64,000 nt of DNA from Margaritispora aquatica (taxonomy: Eukaryota; Ascomycota; Leotiomycetes; Helotiales; Discinellaceae), in the NCBI GenBank assembly GCA_007644065.1, contig VJWN01000002.1, positions 2,381,831 to 2,445,830 of the forward strand, given 5' to 3'. The notes below the pieces were generated by a model. The model had not been told where the DNA came from. It worked only from the letters and a program-made list of their open reading frames with translations, and did no database searches. Of this stretch, positions 10,035 through 23,091 are shown piece by piece. Position 1 is the first letter of the stretch, and every line of letters starts with the position of its first letter. Position numbers and translations under genes: made by a program.

Positions 10035-13000
10035 ATGGCGAGAGTTAAAGCTCCCGTCTTGAACTCACACTCAAGATCTACATACCAACCAATTGGTGCT
10101 GCTCCAAGTCAAGAAGTCCAGCAAACCAGCATGGATATCTCCTCGCTTGAGATTTACGCCCGCTCACGCAAGCAATGCACAAGATGCATGAAATACTTTC
10201 GCGAGCTTTCTGACGTTGTAGGTGTTCCGATTTGACTTGAATGGCCCTTACTGATTTCTTCATAGCAGTTCAATCTTCATTTCACAGGCTGCGGTCGCTC
10301 AGCTCCTGTCGCGACACCAGCAACGGCTCCCGCGGTTAGTTCTACCTCGAGCCCGTTATCGACATTCTCGAGATCTCCAAGTCTCGTTTCGGATGCCATG
10401 CTTGCTCAGGATGGCCTTGAGGATGCTGCTATCGGTGATGATGTGTCAGATGAGAGGCAAGACGAGGGTGGAGCACTTCTCAGTAAGATCACCAGTCAGA
10501 ATTTCACGCCCGAAGAAGATTTATACGGCGATAATTATGAAGTCAAGGCTGTCAACCATCGAACTTCTAAAGGAAAGTCCATTGAATTATCTCCTTTCCC
10601 AACCTCAAATCAGCCAAAGTATCCCGGAATCAGCACATATGTTACCACCCAAGTAGTGGAGTTCGTTGATGGAAAAGCCGTCAATCATACAAATTTTGTC
10701 ATGGACGATGGCCAAGACAACGAAGACTTACAAGATGAATCGCAGCAAGATGAAGCAGAGGAAGGCATGGAAGATTTGGCATTACCAGAGATCCAGCAGA
10801 TGCACCCAATTCTTCATGATGATGGCGACGTTGCTCCCAACCATTCTCAATCCAGCAGCTCTTTGAGAACCAAATCAAAAGATACCGGGCGGTTCAAATT
10901 CAAGAAATTGACTCCACTTGAAGACTTCACGAACTATTTGTCGGGAGAGATGGATTTTGATGAGCGATATGCCAGAACTGCTAACATAGCAAAAGTTCTA
11001 GCAGCAATTCAAGACGAGTACGACGAGTTGGACATCGTCACAAAGACGGCCGCAGTCCAAGCCAAGGTCCAAGCTAAGGCTGCGAAGGACGCAGAGATGC
11101 TTGTTGAGGAAGCTAAGCTGAGAGAAGAGGAGCCAGAGTTACTCAGAGTCCTAGGAAGATTTGAAGAGCAGCTCAGACAGAGAGAGAAGGGATGGAAGGT
11201 ATCTTTGGACCAGATTCACGAAAATGGTCTTCGGGAATCAGAGCCGCACACTTATGAAATCCTTCTTCGCCTCAGAAGCGACACCAAATTGAAGAGCGAT
11301 CTTCTGGAGAAGATGTCCAAGTCCCAACTTGCAACATCAGAGGCACCAAGGAAAATTATTAGCGAGTCTCTTCCAAAGCTAACGGTCGAGGATTTACGTG
11401 TAGCAAAGATTTCAAAGAGAAATTATCTGCAAGATGTATTGACCTTCGATGAGAAGGTGATGATGGATGCATATGGGTTACCGTATTCAGCAAGTCGACG
11501 GGGTAACCAGGATCTCAGAGACCGCAATGCTGTTGACGAAAATGGCGAAGCACTTTACGAGAATGGCCGACCTAAGAGAAGTCGAGCTAAGAGGACTGTG
11601 TATGATACGGAAAATAGCGGGCCACCTAGCCCTGAGCGGGAAGTGCAGGCACTTCCTGCCAAGCGTAGGCGTGTCCAGAGGAACTTAGATGAGGCAGAAG
11701 TCTTGGAGGGAGAGGAGGTCAGCAGAGATGCTACCCCAGGTGTCAGGACTTTCAAGTCCGGAAAGCGTGTTGGCCGCCCTCCAAAGTCTCGCCTCAACGA
11801 GGCACATGTTCCTCCCGTTTCTGGCGAACAAGATGACGAGGATGATGACCAATTGCAGAGCGCTGCCGAGTCAGCTAAGCTGACGAAGTCTCAAGCACCT
11901 CCATTGGAGGCTGCTCAAGAAAACGATTTGTTGAATTCGGTGGCAGATCTAGTCGGACAAACTCAATCTAATGGATCAGAGATCGGAAATGCAGCCGTTG
12001 CAAAGGGCAAGTCTACCAAATCCAAGAAGTCAGAAGGAAAAGGTGGTGAGCCCACCAAAGCTCGAGCTGGTAAGGGAAAGAGTCAGTCTGCTCTCGCAAA
12101 GTCAAGCGGGACAGTACTCGGAGATCAGCTTCTAGAATCCTTAGAGCAAGATGACCAGTCTCGCTTCGCCTCAGCCTCAACATCTCGCTCAAGTACGGCA
12201 TCTACCCGCGTGACTAGATCGACCCTCGGCAGTCGCGCCAACTCTCAGCTCCAGGAATTTGCACCATCTGAGAACCAGACCATGGAATCTGCAATTCCTG
12301 CTGTTTCTACCAGAGGAAAGGGTGCAAAACGAAAGCTCGACACCAAGATTCCTATCCAAGACGACTTCGTCCATGAAGACGAAGATGACGAGGTCATGGA
12401 AGCACATCCCAAGAGACGAAAGATCGCAGCCAAGAAGACAGTCGCAGCTGCTTTAGATCTCATTGAAGATATGGCCGAGGCACCTCTTGTATCGAAGCCG
12501 AAGCGCAAGAGAGCTGCGACAGTGGTCGAATCGATTGAAGTGGCTGCCACTGAAGTTGCAGATACTCCTCAACCGTCCCAACAAGTAACCAAGAAGAAAT
12601 CTCGCGCAAAGCCGAAGAGCAAGAAGATGAAGATTGAGCATGACTCAGACTCCGAAGACGAGGAACAAAATCTTTCACCACCGAAGAAGCAGAAGAAAGC
12701 TATCGCAAAAGGTACTTCCAGCAGAGCCCAGTCAGTCGCACAAGCTAAAGTAGCAGGCGATGAAGAAGCTGTTGAATCCGACGGCTTTGATGACGATGGT
12801 CTTGGTGACGAGTCTGCAGCAGGAAAGAAAGGTCGGACACCAAAGCAGCCAAGAGCCAAGAAGGCATCAACTCGGAAAGGCAAAGACGCTGCTGCAATTG
12901 CTCAGTATGAGGCTGAACTTAAGATCAGCGATCCAGCAGCATGGACTGCTCTGGTGAACAAGCGGGCACAGAAGAGTGCAAAGCTGTCTGCATCTGCTAA

Positions 13001-13634
13001 GGCTCGTTGGGCAAAGGGCGAGATGAAGGGGCCTATGGTACGTTTCTTTCTTGTTTTTTCCTTGGAACACCATTATGTCTATGCAGGCTTGTTTGAGATG
13101 CCCATACGTCAACTTCTCGTTCCGACCCCATGCTAACAATTTGAATAGGAGAAACGTGCTCGTACAAATGCAGCAAAAGCAGCTGCCAAGAATCCTGGAT
13201 CAGTTGCAACTACACCAGGCCCTTCGGCTCCGCCCACGGCTGCTGGCTCTTCACGTGCTTCAGTTGCTCCAGAAAGTTTAGGCCAGGCATCACCTCAACT
13301 CTCATCATTCTCCCAAAGCGTCTTTCAAGCTGCCCCCCAGCCTCCTTCAGCACAAGCACTCCAACATGTCACTTCCGATAGCATCCAATCACCTGTTCGA
13401 AACAGCAAGCGCGCACGAAAGGCTACGTCAAAAGCTGCTGCTATCTCTAATGAAGGCATGAACGGTTCATCCAGCCAGCCACCTCCATTGCAACCAAAGC
13501 CTACCTTGTATGAGCAAATGCTGGCAATTCCAAACACCCCATTAGGAAAGAGAGTCCCCAAGAAGGTGTTCCCTGAACACAAAGGATATGGTGATGATGA
13601 TGATGATGATGACGAGGATGAGGATTTCGAGTAA
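10035..13634 (+). CDS. Large charged nuclear-type protein with N-terminal C2HC zinc finger
   Basis: Family not recognised. Predicted 1144 residues in three exons: 10035-10214, 10269-13037 and 13149-13634, all in phase. The second intron has a textbook GTACGT donor and GCTAAC branch; the first has a weaker GTTGTA donor. Splicing exon 1 to exon 2 creates C48-x2-C51-x12-H64-x3-C68, the spacing of a small C2HC zinc finger; neither exon has it alone. Residues 100-1000 are acidic and basic in alternation, with helical charged segments, many basic patches of nuclear-localisation type (for example PKRRK, KPKRKR) and Ser/Pro-rich stretches. The C-terminus is Gln/Pro/Ala-rich and ends in a run of seven Asp followed by Glu/Asp. 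These features suggest a chromatin or nucleolar protein, by inference only. A Lys/Ala/Arg-rich motif (ASAKARWAKGEMKGPM) lies at the exon 2-3 junction. Confidence 0.75.
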
Positions 13635-15094
13635 TCATTTGAAGGAGTTTTCTTTTGCTGGTTCTCTGGAGTTTGCAGATACGATGAACGATCACACGAA
13701 TGGACATTCCACATGCATCGGAGTTACAAGGTAGGGCAGGGCATTGCATTGCATCATGATATTGTAGAGTATAGCACCACAGGGCAACGGCGTTCGGCTA
13801 AGGTAGCATTGAACTTGACCTCCGTTACATACAGGCCTTCTATTTCCCATAGGCTTGTTTTCCATAGGTGGAAGGGGAACAGTGCAAGGCATGGAGCATT
13901 TTCAACCACATAGCTGAGTACATTGTATTGAACTGCAGTATACAGGTACATATGGCCTTTATCGATTCAACCTCTGGCAAAAGCTTAGATTCAGAGATAG
14001 AGATTAATACGAGGCTTTTCTGTACATCTACTCCTAACCGTGTGCACTGTGATTTTTTATAGTGTTCTTCGTGCATTGTGCGGAAGTATCAAGTTCAAAT
14101 AGAGCCGAATCTGATAGCAAGTTTTTACGAGCAATGGCGAGAGCAGAGCAAAGCAAGAGCAGAGTTGTAAAAGGAACGTAATCGAAGAAAGAAAGCGAGA
14201 TTAGAGGTTTAGACTCTAATCTTCAAGCTTTTCATATGAAATTGAGATTAAGATTGAAATTCGAATTTACTTGAGCAGCACCGTTGGCGCGAAATGAGGG
14301 ACCATTTATGGACTGGTAGGTAATTAGGAAGATAAGGTAAAGTAAGCACTGAACGAAGGTAGGAGAGAAGATAGATGGCAAAGGAGGCGGATTCAAGTGG
14401 GGGAAATTTTGTCGGGTTTTGGTGTTGATGAAGTGTTGCGGTGGGAGTGAACGGAGCATGAGATGATATGAGATTGCATGAGGTGATGCAGTGCGGTTTG
14501 AGGAGAGAGAAGATAGGATAGCGCGAGATAAGAGGTCATTTTTGGGATGCGGATAGAGTGTTGTGATAACTGGACTTGTGAGGTGATGAGTTATAAGCTT
14601 CTCTGCTTTGCCTTAATGGCGATGATTGTGGTATATTTTGTCGATGAAGAAGAGATGAGGAAGGACAGTTCGAAAGTAGCTGATATGGTTGGGTTTATCT
14701 GCATGATGGTGCAAATGTGTCGTTATACTGTGAAGTACAGATCTCCCAGATGTCAACTCGCCTGGTAAGAGTGTATAGGTTGTTGAAAGTGCTCGTGGAA
14801 AGCCATGATCTTAACGTCGCATCTGCTGGAGAGACGAGAAATGTTGGAATAGGTATTAGACTGTTGATTGACTTCTATAGATAGCTAAACCTGCACACCC
14901 ATGCGCAAATCTTTTGCTATCATCAAGGCTCTAATACCCTCAATCTATCTCTATCCACCTTTTACCATCTAGCAAGTTAGTTCTAGCTCAACCCATTTCG
15001 CGTCATCCTCTGGCTCTCTCCACCACTTCAATTCCTTTCTGAACCTCACTCCCCTCCCCCATCTTCACGCCCAAGCCCCAATACCCAACAAACT
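13635..15094. other. Intergenic 1.46 kb between convergent genes
   Basis: Holds the 3' ends of the zinc-finger protein gene (from the left) and of the permease gene (from the right). Short AT-rich reading frames only; nothing recognised. Confidence 0.6.
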
Positions 15095-16819
15095 CTATCG
15101 CCCAAACCTCCTCAACTCCAACCATCTCAAAGGGGGATACACCAGCGCCGCCCACGTAAACCCCACGAAATTCCCCATGTCGGCTCCAAACTCACCAAGC
15201 AACGCTGCCAACGGTCCAATGAAATACAGCTGCGACATACAGAGTATCGCTCCGACCCAGCCGATGCAAAAAGCCGTCATCGCCGCGATGCCAATAGGTA
15301 GCTTTTCGGGGGAGTTCCAGTCGCTCCAGTTGAACTGTGGGGTTTGGCGTCGGCGGAAGATGAACTCTTCTTCGAGCGTGATGGCGATCCAGATTACGAC
15401 CCCTGAATGCTTGTCAGTGAGAGATAATAGAGGGAAAGGAGGAGGAGGAAAAAAGAGGACAGAACTTACAGTATCCCATCAGAGCAAGGAAGTTGGTGAA
15501 AATGACCGCCAAGTCGTCCTTCCCGGCGAGTGCACAAGCAGTAAAGATGATACAAGCCAATGTATTCCAGATGAACCGCGGTACCATGGCTGGATATCTT
15601 CCTAGAATCTGGAAATCAATACCAGAGATGTATGTTGGAGGCACCATGTTGGCAATGAGTCCTAGGGCAGCGACAACCGAGCAGAATTTGCCGAATCCGC
15701 CAAGACCCTGATATCCGGCCACAATTAGACCACCCGAGCCGGGCCCGGCGGCTTGCCAAATAGGATTGTCCTGTATGCCCGAAGCGAGTCCTATCCCGAG
15801 AACAAATGTGAATGTGAAAGAGAGTGATAGTCCAAGTAATGTCCCACCGAACACTTTCCAACGAGAAGCGATTTTTGGATCGCAGTAGACTAGAAAATCA
15901 GCTGCTCCTGTGGAGTAGGTGATGGCGGACGAGAGACAGATTGAGAAGAAGCTTAAGCGATTCGCAATCAATGTACGACCTATAGGCAAAGATGGCTGAC
16001 TGATATTGAACTTAGGACCTGCACAACCAGCAAGGATGAGCAGGACAAATGTTTGAGGTATCCATGCATATCTAATTCTGTAAGTCAATGTTCCCTTCAG
16101 TTTCCGTGTGACACGAACCTCTCATAAAAGTGAAAAATCTTGATTCCAAATGTGGTCACCATCCAGGTTATTACGGCAGTGATGATTATGCCCACCTCCA
16201 CGGAGAGACTCTCATTCGGCGAGACAGCTGAGAGCATTTGGCCGGCTATAACTGCGTCAATCATCGAATAGCCGATCAAGACTACCAGATTCAGCAGTAC
16301 ACATATTTTGACTGGCCACCATCCCATTGTGAATCGAGCACAAATCTAATAGCAATTAGCGACATCCCAGCTCAAATCCTCGGGCAGAATTACCATCGTC
16401 CTATTTCCAGACCACGGTCCCCATCCAGCTGTGTACGCAACGGGCACACTGCCCACAATCGCACCAAACACAGAGCATAATGTTGCATCTACAAAGCCCA
16501 ATCCAAAGACCTCATAGCCAATGCTCGCAAGCGTGATATTCTGAGATGCTGTGTTTATCGAAAACCAGAGAACAGCGATTTGCATGGAACTCAGCGTCGT
16601 CTTGGCTGTCTGCTCGTTCGTCTTGACACGATGTATGCCTCTCGCTTCCAGGCCGAGCTTGTGCTCTACTTTTTTTATCCATAACAGCAAGGCGTTGGCA
16701 TGTATTGAGTCGTCCACATCGAGTGCTGGGTCGTAGTCCATGGGAGCTATGGGCGAATCGACCCTTGAATCTGCGGTATCGAAACCATTGCCTTTCTCCT
16801 CATCTATCATTGAACCCAT
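15095..16819 (-). CDS. NCS1-family purine-cytosine permease (Fcy2/Fcy21-like)
   Basis: Predicted plasma-membrane proton symporter for cytosine/purines, about 522 residues and 12 membrane spans. Four exons: 16819-16394, 16345-16119, 16077-15470 and 15402-15095, all phase-consistent with GTAA/GTTC donors and CTGAC-type branches. After an acidic cytosolic tail, the family core begins with LLWIKKVEHKLGLEARGI, then SINTASQNITLASIGYEVFGLGF (span 1), GWGPWSGNRTM, FTMGWWPVKICVLLN, and later YSTGAADFLVYCDPK and VPPTYISGIDFQILGRY. These are the usual Fcy2-type landmarks. The ATG at 16819 is the first in frame; upstream codons stay open to about 16862 next to an acceptor-like CCGCAG, so a further 5' exon is possible. 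Substrate cannot be told apart (cytosine, adenine, hypoxanthine) from sequence alone. Confidence 0.85.
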
Positions 16820-17618
16820 TGCTGCAGCTGCCGGTGCTGGTACAGGTGCCAATTCCGTCCTGCGGGATCGTTAGCTCCTATATACTTTTGAGTTTCCGCT
16901 GCTTCGACATAGAAGCAGAAGCAGAAGAAAAATCAATGAGGAGGGAGAGGAGAGGAGAGGAGAGGAGAGGAGGGGAAGCATGATTCTTTCGCTAGCATTA
17001 TCTAGATCAAGTGAAGACCGTATACTCTCAGACTGCACCACGGCCCGGACATCGGCTGTAACATCTCCTCTTCCTTTACGTTGTCTCTTCTCCCCCACTG
17101 CCATCTAGAAGAACAGCAGGAGAAGAATTGAAAGGTAGTTGGAAGAGGTTGAATGCAAAGCGGGATGCAGTGCGGTGCAGCCACCGGTTCATTGCCTTGT
17201 GGGCGTTGAATACTTTACCTTGATCGGAAGAACGGCTGGTACGATGTGAATGCTGCAATCGCCCGGGAGGGTATATTGGGTCGTACATGATGGGTGTGTA
17301 TAGCGAGGACAGTGAGCGAGGTAGGGTGAGAGAGTGAGTGCAAGTATAATAGCGATTATTTATGTGATGTATGAGTTGGGGTAAGGTGAGATGATCATTT
17401 CAATTCGAAAGTTTAAAATATTGCTTTTTCTTTTCTTTGACGCTGATCTTGACGCGGGGAAAATTCGGACGAACTTTTTTTATATGTATGTGCAGGGGTA
17501 GCTTTGGTGGCATGATCTCTATTCAAGCAATTAGACGAGAAAAAGTAAACAAACACTTGTCTACTATCTCAATCTAAGGTAATAACAAATGAGTGTTTGT
17601 AAAGAGATCATATCTCTT
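16820..17618. promoter_or_regulatory. Upstream region of the permease gene
   Basis: Contains a GGAGA/GAGGA-rich purine tract (about 16935-16976, minus-strand pyrimidine tract) typical of fungal leaders. No gene seen. Confidence 0.5.
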
Positions 17619-17930
17619 TCATAAAATCTCTTTAAGTCTCGTCGTCATCCAGCAAACTCCACTTAATATTCTGTCTGTCATACTCCGGGGAAGCATCCAG
17701 TACCCAACACCCCACTTCTCCGGATCGACAGACCCCTCCAGCTCCATGTTGCATGGTGGTACAGTATCCACTTCATACCCATTCATATATATCCACCTCC
17801 CAAAGGGGACACAGAAGCATGAGAAGTCGCATGCTGCTCCCTTCCGCAATCCCACTTGTTTGGTACGAGGTTCGTGATGTCCTTGCACGGCTAGGAGCTT
17901 GGATGCAAGATAAAGTTAGGCCCTGTTGAA
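17619..17930 (-). pseudogene. Orphan coding-like fragment, origin unknown
   Basis: An open frame from an upstream stop near 17930 to a stop at 17619 encodes about 100 residues with protein-like composition, including ASKLLAVQGHHEPRTKQVGL, CDFSCFCVPFGRWIYMNGYE and DPEKWGVGYWMLPR. No start codon lies before the middle of the frame and no convincing upstream exon was found. It is therefore either a terminal exon whose partners were missed or a fragment of a decayed gene. I do not recognise the family; several Cys, Trp and Gly residues suggest a folded domain. Confidence 0.3.
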
Positions 17931-20900
17931 TGTGTAGCTATGTATGTATCCTGTTGCTGTCCGAGTACTTATAGTATGGAAACAACATACAAAACGTACG
18001 TATTCCTCGTTTTGTCCAGCGGTGTGGAAATGCTACGAAGCCGAGTGAGGCAGAGGAGGACAATACCTACGTCCGTAAGCTATGAATTCGTAAGTGTCTG
18101 TCCCAATCGCTAAACTTTAGTTAATGAACTTGCAGGCTTCACTTGTAATTCATCATAGGTCTTTTAGAAGATCAAGTACAGAAATATTCGATCTCATCTC
18201 ATGCCGACCAAACGGTTTCGGTACCTCTATTGATTTCTACTCGGTGGAAGGTGGGATGTTGGTTGCATACATGCATACCTACCTGAAGCTCCCCTCTGAT
18301 CTGCTGGTCGATTGGTGAGGGAAAAAATCGGAGGCCCGCAGCGCAGTGCATAATAAATGCATCAATGCTGAAGATCGGACTGCTTACATCGCTACCCTGC
18401 TTGCAGCAAACAAGGGACGAATGCTGCATCTGCAAAACACCTTACTGCTCCAACTGTACATATTGGCAGCTGTCAACTTGGCCACCCTCAAGCGACCTAG
18501 GCAAGACACACATGCCAAAGCACAAACTGCCTAGCCAACAGCTCTCTAGAACCATGAGGTTGTAAGTACTGTCTGTGTATCTCGTATAACGTCGCTTATA
18601 CCAGCTGGTCTGGCTTTGCAACGCATCGAGTTTTTGTAGCAGGGTCCGTTACACAGATTTTCAACTCACTTTCCCCATTTCGATCGTTTTGTGAGAGGGA
18701 GTGTGAATAGCACCCGGGATACCATTCCTTCTCTCCTCCCCTCTTGACCACGCTTTTCTCCTTTTAGTCGCAAATACATGGTTGCTTTGTCGTAAGGTGG
18801 TATGGTGGCGGCACAGGGAAGAGGAGAAGCGAGCTGGAAGTGCAAGGTTAATGTGCGGATGGCACCTGTGAGGAGACACGGGGAGAGCTCCCTGAAGTTA
18901 GAACCCGAATCTTGGGGAGTAGCCGTGGGGGGACCGGTCAGCGTGGGTTGTGGAAATGAGGTCTGAAGAAAACATAGAACTGAAATGCGGCAATCGAGAA
19001 AGATATTGAGACCTATTGATCGTCTCAATAGGCATTTCGATTCTGGGTGTCCCCGAGCAGAGAAGTAATTTTCGTAGCAATCGAGAAGAAAATCCAAAAA
19101 TGATGTCCGTTCAAATCAACACAATCCCAGTCAATCCAGATTTCCAGGAGGAGAAAATGACAATCACACACCACGGCGCGGGTATGCTCTCTCGTACGCA
19201 TCACATCATATCGTGGCTGGCTCGTTTTGTGAATTGTGATCTAGCCGTGAGTGGTACCGAAGGTAGCAGCGTGAAATGATGAGCCGATGGACGAGGTGCT
19301 ACAATATCAACCCATGTGAGAAGCTAGCCGTATCTGCTTATATTACCTACTGCCAAAACAAAGATCTACTATTTTATCTGAAATTCAATCTTGGATTATT
19401 TATTTTGGCTTAGGTTAGTAGTGAGTATAAGGTCAGGGGTGACTTAGAGACTTGACGTCACCCATTCATTCATTTTCGATGGAGTTTTATGTTCATTGAA
19501 AGATAAATACTTCACTATATTACATGACACGCCATACTAAACACCCATACCTGCGCCCACACTCATATCCACACCGTATGCTTCGTTCCACTTGCCTCCT
19601 TTCTTGATGCCTCAAAAGCGATACACGTCCCACTGATCCTACCATATCTACTACTAGTTCTCAAGCACCATGTAGTTTTATCAGTCAATGTCATGCTAGG
19701 TCCTCTCTAATTTGTAGCCTAAAACCCAATGCACAGTCCTCGCTCGACCCCAATCTCTCAACGAGATATTTTCAGCTCACTTCTTTTCTCCTGCATTTCG
19801 TGAAGAGACCATAAATATTAAGCCGCACCAACCAAGCTTCCTGAAAATTATGGACAGGCAAAAGCGCCATCTGTCCCTAAATCAGATCTAGGATGGGAGG
19901 TGAGATGGGATGTAAAGAGACCATCGCCAATTCCCCTCCACTAGCTCCACCGACCAAACCAACCCCACGATCGTTGCCATCCATATCGAGAATCTCTATG
20001 CATTTCTCCTAAATCTCTATTCCCTGTAAAATCAAGGGGACACATGTGTTCTGGTTGATATTCCGCAATGATCATCATCTGAGTCGCGTCAATTAGCGAT
20101 ACGATTGTGTAGACGACGTCATGAGTCAGATTCATGTCGAATCGCCAAGGCTAAGTTAGCAAGTAAGTAAGAATTCGAATACTGTCTCATTGAGCACATG
20201 CAGTGGGTGGTTATTTTTACGAGTTGGATTGAATGATTCGATAGTTCCATAATGAGGGATTGGCTAAATACCACTTGGGTCCCAAAGAGGTGCTTGAGCA
20301 CGAGCAAAGAAAAAGAGCGAGTGGGAGAGGACTCTAGTCTTTCACAACATGTAATGGGCAGCAATGGGTTTGGACGTATTAGCAAAGAAATCGCGCTTCT
20401 GCAGTGGTGGATGGGGTATGATGGGGATTTTGTTCAATAAATTCGAGATGATGCACGATTGATGCAACTGTTGCTAGCGAGCAGGAGATTAAGTTCAGAG
20501 GATGGAATGAGCGAGTGCACCTCCTTCCTTCAGGCAGATTCAGCATAACGTCAGAACACGCGAACTCATGTCGCTTGCTGACCTCTTTCTCAAGATGAGA
20601 TTTAACAAGTATTTCATTAATTTGAATCCTCAAGCAACTCTTACAGATCTAGCAGACGCTGGTGGCCCTTTATCCTGAAAATTTTGACTGAAAACATGTA
20701 TGTCCTGATGGATGTTGAGTTCGATATTCGAAGTCGAGTTGTTTTGCACGAACTGCTTGGGACTGATACTCCACCACGTCTTGCTCTTGGTTTCTAAAGG
20801 TGATTGTGAGTCGTAAGTTATAAGTCGTAGTTCGTAAGTCGTGATATGCTTAAAGCAATGATGGGTATCGAGAAATAAGCGCTCGCTCGGCGTCATGTAA

Positions 20901-21069
20901 AAATGGCATCTAAGTGTAGTGCATGCGCTGTTGGGAGAAAATAAAATATCCGAAAATAATTTCCAAAAGTGCTGAGGTATAAGCCATGATGTCTAAGTCG
21001 AGTTGTTGTGTTCGCGTTCTTGATTCCGATGAAAAGTAAAAAGCGAATAGATGAAGATCGACGAAATTA
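17931..21069. other. 3.1 kb gene-poor stretch
   Basis: No reading frame here shows family resemblance or good splice signals. A minus-strand frame at 18666-19097 (143 residues) is Pro/Ser/Arg-rich and looks like chance. Near 20812-20850 are repeated TAAGTCGTA-like units. Confidence 0.55.
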
Positions 21070-23091
21070 TCATCTCACAGCCTCAACACTACTCTCGCTC
21101 TCCTCCCCATCGACCATCTTGACAGCCGTTTTCCTCTCATCCACCCTGACCTCAGCCGTCTCACCCACCACCCCAGGTTCGACATCACTTATCACCCCTC
21201 GGTTAAGAGTGAAGTTACTGACAAGGACTTTATCCATACTGTGCTTACGAATGAAACAACTCGCAACAAGTGCACTGCCCGCGACACAAGTGAAGACTGT
21301 GAAAACGCCATGGAAGCCTGCGACATAAGACTCCAGCACACCGAGATACAGCGGCGATGTGGGGGCCAAAGTATGTAGGGTGCTGACGTATGATTCGGAC
21401 GCATGCGCAATCGCTTTTGGGAGGCCGAGCTTGGCGAGATGCTGGGACATTGTATTTTGAAACGTGGTGGAGCCGACCTATAATTGTCAATGAGCACTTT
21501 CTCTTTTTTCCAAATCAACAGCTGGATTCATGAGAAGGGAATATGAAAGGGGAAGAGACATACAGCAACACCAACACTCATACCCAGAGTTCTGACAAAG
21601 GCATACATCGCTGCCGCTCTACCACAATCCTCAGCTGGACTGATGGCTTGAATTCCCACATTGACACTCGTCAATACCATACCGTTGCCTACTCCGAACC
21701 CAGCGAATATACCTGCCCATACTGCCGTAGGGGTGTCCTCATCAAGGAAGTGAAAGAGCCCAGAGGAGATTGTGGTCAGAGTCCAACCTGTCCAGATGGC
21801 CCATCTAAAGCGTCCTGTCTTAGCGCTAAGAATTGAAACGAACACCGAGCCTGGTAAAAGTAGCACGACAACAGGGAATATATTAAGTCCGCACTTGACG
21901 GGTGTGGTATTGCGGACTGATTCGAAGTAGAAAGGTCCATAGCTGTGAGGGACAGTTAGTACGCGATTGTACCAGCAATTTTGAAGTTGGGGGCCAGCTT
22001 ACTAAAGTGCCGTGAACAACTAGGATCATGTCAGCATACTCCGACCTAGTGAGGCAGACGTGACTCACGATGAACCCTTGAGCGAATGCACAATAATACG
22101 CTGCCACAGCAGAGGCACTATTGAATAACGATAATCTCAATATCGGCTCCTTGACAACCGTCTCCCAATAGAGGCATCCTGCAATGCCGGATACACCGAC
22201 AATGATGGGTGCAAGTGTTTGAGCACTAGTCCACTTGTATTGCACTCCAGCCCAAGAAATACCGATCAGAAAGCTGGTTGAACTTGAGATGAACAAGAAA
22301 CTTCCAAGCCAGTCGAGGCGATTGATCTTTTGCGTGAGAGTCGATGAAGTGACGGCGTTGAGCCGGACGAAAATTGGAACCATGACGAAGCCTACTGCAC
22401 AGAAAGGAAAATTGACGTAGAAGACGTAGCGCCAGTTGAGATATTGAACAAAGGCGCCACCTAAAACGGGGCCTACAATCGAACCTGTGAAGTATATGTT
22501 AGAAGAGGATTATTTAGCAATCGGAGCGACATACCAATTGCCCAAGCACCCAAAACCATAGCAAAATACTTTGGCCTTTGTCTCAATGGACATATGTCCG
22601 CGAAAATAACTTGCCCCATAGTGATGATCCCTCCTCCCCCAATACCTTGAATGCTTCGACCAAGAAGAAATAAAGTGAAGTCATTTGAAACAGCACATAG
22701 TATCGTACCGACAGTGAAGAAGACGAGGGAGACGAGAAGGAGCTGCTGTCGACCAAAGACATCGGATAATGCTGCTATGAAAGGTTGAAAGACTGCACTT
22801 GTGAGCAAATAAGACGTTCCTGCCCAAAACGCATCGGTGGACGTTCCATCGAGTGACTTCGCAAGTGTCTGTCACCATTAGCCCAGAGCCCTTACGAAAT
22901 ATGACAGAGATTCTTACAGGAAGAACTGGCACCAAGATTGTAGCATCTAACGCAACCATAAGGGAAATTAAAGAGACTGTGATCATGACAAAATATTCCG
23001 CTCTGCGAGGCTTCCAGTCTCCGAGGATAACATCACTGCTCGAGATTGTTGCGATACCCTGCACAGACGGCTTCACCATATCTTTGTTCAT
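21070..23091 (-). CDS. MFS multidrug exporter, DHA2 (14-span) type
   Basis: Predicted plasma- or vacuolar-membrane proton antiporter of 575 residues. Six exons: 23091-22918, 22868-22535, 22484-22069, 22019-22003, 21942-21564 and 21477-21070. Every junction keeps phase; exon 4 is only 17 nt and is needed to join the frames (IL-FTALYYGPFYFES). Motifs: MVALDATILVPVLP (span 1, antiporter-type), DVFGRQQLLLVSL (motif A-like loop 2-3), GRSIQGIGGGGIITMGQVIF (motif B), GAWAIGSIVGPVLGGAF (motif C, antiporter motif), WRYVFYVNFP. The C-terminal tail after the last span is acidic. Substrate unknown; relatives export toxins, azoles or secondary metabolites. It is divergent from the DUF829 gene. No biosynthetic genes lie nearby in the window. 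Confidence 0.85.

Noticed and set aside
12245..12883. Minus-strand frames opposite the zinc-finger protein gene
   Set aside because: Ser/Phe-rich shadow translations of a Lys/Glu/Asp-rich coding region.
18666..19097. 143-residue minus-strand frame
   Set aside because: Composition rich in Pro/Ser/Arg/Thr with no domain, no splice partners and no promoter sign.
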